DNA from: Rhodospirillales bacterium
Lineage (GTDB): Bacteria > Pseudomonadota > Alphaproteobacteria > Acetobacterales > Acetobacteraceae
Length of the DNA stretch: 6,214 nt
Direction of reading: 5' to 3'
NCBI GenBank assembly: GCA_015654825.1
Contig: JAATGE010000572.1
Coordinates: 1 to 6,214, forward strand
Shown here: positions 5,250 to 6,214 of the stretch, piece by piece
Position numbering within the stretch: position 1 is the first letter of the stretch
Layout of the letters: the number at the start of each line of letters is the position of its first letter
Notes under the pieces: generated by a model
What the model saw: only the letters and a program-made list of their open reading frames with translations
Told to the model about the DNA's origin: nothing
Database searches by the model: none
Made by a program: the position numbers and the translations under genes

Positions 5250-5854
5250 GCGGCTTGCTCGGCGGGGAGATTGCCGGCGGCTATGCCGTTGGCGATGCGT
5301 AGGAAATTGCGCAGCAGGTCGTGGCCGTGCTCGCTGGCAATGCTCTCGGGATGGAATTGCACGCCGAATACCGGCAGTGCGGCGTGGCGCAGACCCATGA
5401 TGATGCCGTCGTCCGTGTGGGCGGTGGCGACCAGGGTTGCCGGCAGCGTTGCCGCGCGGACAACCAGGCTGTGATAGCGCGTGGCGTTGAAGGGGTTTTT
5501 CAGGCCGGCGAAGATGTCGGTGCCGTCGTGATGGACGGCGCTGACCTTGCCGTGCATCGGGGTTGGCGCGCGCACGATCTCGCCGCCGTAGACCTGGCCG
5601 ATCGCCTGGTGGCCGAGGCAGACGCCGAGGATCGGGATGCGGCCGGCGGCGGCGCGGATCAGGTCGCAGCAGATGCCCGCCTCGTTTGGCGTGCAGGGGC
5701 CGGGGGAGAGGACAATGGCTTCGGGCGCCAGGGCCAGGGCTTGCGCGACGCTGAGCGCGTCGTTGCGGCGCACGTCGCAGTCGGCGCCGAGCTCGCCCAG
5801 GTAGTGGACGAGGTTGAACGTAAAGCTGTCGTAGTTGTCGATCAGCAGGATCAT
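5246..5854 (-). CDS. trpG: TrpG, glutamine amidotransferase subunit of anthranilate synthase
   Basis: 202 residues, class I glutamine amidotransferase of normal length. It releases ammonia from glutamine and passes it to TrpE, which makes anthranilate from chorismate. Motifs: start [31 protein letters not shown] (50-60), GVCLGHQ (77-83, nucleophile Cys79), RYHSLVV (126-132) and FGVQFHPES (163-171, His168 and Glu170 of the triad). In some bacteria the same protein also serves PabB in folate synthesis; sequence alone cannot exclude that, but the trpDC context favours tryptophan. The ATG at 5854 is preceded by CACCCC, with no Shine-Dalgarno, and by TATAAT 6 nt away, suggesting a leaderless mRNA. 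TrpE is not visible in the window. Confidence 0.96.
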   Translation of the reverse strand: MILLIDNYDSFTFNLVHYLGELGADCDVRRNDALSVAQALALAPEAIVLSPGPCTPNEAGICCDLIRAAAGRIPILGVCLGHQAIGQVYGGEIVRAPTPMHGKVSAVHHDGTDIFAGLKNPFNATRYHSLVVRAATLPATLVATAHTDDGIIMGLRHAALPVFGVQFHPESIASEHGHDLLRNFLRIANGIAAGNLPAEQAA

Positions 5855-5860
5855 GGGGTG

Positions 5861-5889
5861 ATTATAGGGGTTCGGACTGGCTAAGCGAA
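5861..5889 (-). promoter_or_regulatory. predicted trpG promoter (leaderless)
   Basis: Minus-strand TATAAT (5861-5866) is a perfect -10 box. Seventeen bases upstream is TTCGCT (5884-5889), a weak -35. Transcription would begin 6-8 nt after the -10, at about 5853-5855, that is at the A of the trpG ATG. No trp leader peptide with clustered Trp codons and no attenuator is seen. Confidence 0.5.
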
Positions 5890-5945
5890 GGGGGAGTAGG
5901 GTTGGGAGCTGTGCCCGAATGGCGGTAGGATGGTGGCTTCGCCGA

Positions 5946-6015
5946 CCAAGGGGCTCCGCCCCCTGGACCCAAGACGGCGTGCCGCCGCTGTCGTACGCGC
6001 TGCGCGGCGGGAGTC
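5946..6015 (+). repeat. second-class dyad repeat, copy 7
   Basis: Opens with a 9-bp stem containing one mismatch, CCAAGGGGC-TCC-GCCCCCTGG (5946-5966), then GACCC and the same 40-bp body as copy 4 (about 59 of 66 bases over 5950-6015). It lies in the spacer between trpG and the probable IS, with no gene ending at its stem-A side. Together with the promoter and the IS edge it accounts for most of 5855-6170; the remainder shows no feature I can support. Confidence 0.8.
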
Positions 6016-6076
6016 GTCTGTACTGTCTGGCGAGACGATGAATTTAGCGGCGCGCTCGCAGGCGATGCCAGACTAG

Positions 6077-6214
6077 GCTGTGTGGACGGAATCCCTGGCA
6101 TGCTCTTCTGACGGATTCCCGAATCGGGATTTGTTCGAATCACTGCGTGACCGGCATCAGGGAGCCGGACATGCTGACAGGGATGACGGAGCGCGATTGG
6201 TCGATCGTGCTGGA
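6077..6214 (+). mobile_element. probable left end of an insertion sequence, perhaps IS5 family (partial)
   Basis: CTAG at 6073-6076 fits the short YTAR target preferred by IS5-group elements; the sequence after it, GGCTGTGTGGACGGAATCC, looks like an IS5-type terminal repeat (from memory, not searched). Palindromes follow: GGAATCC (6088-6094) with GGATTCC (6113-6119), and TCCCGA-A-TCGGGA (6117-6129). Such stems before a transposase gene can limit read-in from outside. The other end is outside the window, so the boundary and the inverted repeat are unproven. Confidence 0.4.
6171..6214 (+). CDS. N-terminus of a probable IS transposase (partial)
   Basis: Starts with ATG at 6171, preceded by AGGGAG at 6159-6164 with 6 nt spacing, a good ribosome site. 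The visible residues are MLTGMTERDWSIVLE, running off the window. A short helix with an ERDW or similar motif is typical of the start of IS5-family transposases; this is recognition from memory on 15 residues, so the assignment is tentative. It is transcribed away from trpG. Confidence 0.45.
   Translation, partial: MLTGMTERDWSIVL

Noticed and set aside
5855..5945. trp attenuator or leader peptide before trpG
   Set aside because: No short frame with clustered TGG codons, and the TATAAT box leaves no leader.
5862..6143. 93-codon minus-strand open frame upstream of trpG
   Set aside because: It spans the second-class repeat and the putative IS edge, overlaps the trpG promoter and has no recognisable content.

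Overview
GC-rich chromosomal window from an alphaproteobacterium, most likely Acetobacteraceae or another Rhodospirillales relative. The protein sequences, the alphaproteobacterial type of LexA and the gene order trpG-trpD-trpC-moaC-moeA-lexA (all on the minus strand) point that way; the family-level placement is inference. No database search was possible.

Layout from right to left, in the direction of transcription. At 6077-6214 there is a probable left end of an insertion sequence with the first codons of a plus-strand transposase. At 5855-6076 there is a spacer with a 70-bp dispersed repeat and a TATAAT box that ends 6 nt before trpG. trpG, trpD and trpC (5854-3448) overlap by 4 bp at each junction and encode three functions of tryptophan synthesis: the glutaminase of anthranilate synthase, anthranilate phosphoribosyltransferase and indole-3-glycerol-phosphate synthase. 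A 217-bp gap (3231-3447) is filled with palindromes. moaC and moeA (3230-1554, 3 bp apart) follow; they act early and late in molybdenum cofactor synthesis. A 185-bp gap holds a second copy of the dispersed repeat and the lexA promoter, with two near-consensus SOS operators. lexA (1368-667) encodes the SOS repressor. The left 666 bp carry no convincing complete gene. They hold several repeats and, at the very edge, what may be the last 13 codons of a plus-strand gene.

The six genes are ordinary housekeeping genes with intact motifs. The unusual part is the non-coding DNA: at least seven copies of GC-rich dyad repeats sharing a stem of the form CCAGGGGC-TCT-GCCCCTGG followed by GACCC. They fall into two classes. 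Five are bipartite, with a second stem that keeps its pairing while its sequence changes. Two carry a different, 65-66 bp body. They sit within 0-3 nt of the stop codons of trpC, moeA and lexA, always in the same orientation, and so appear to divide a conserved gene cluster into separate transcription units. Two pairs form inverted composite elements (53-273 and 3261-3445) that look like MITEs or BIMEs. I see no new protein system here. The observations most worth checking are the repeat family, a probable CTG start of trpD, a probable leaderless trpG transcript, and the IS that lies where trpE might be expected.
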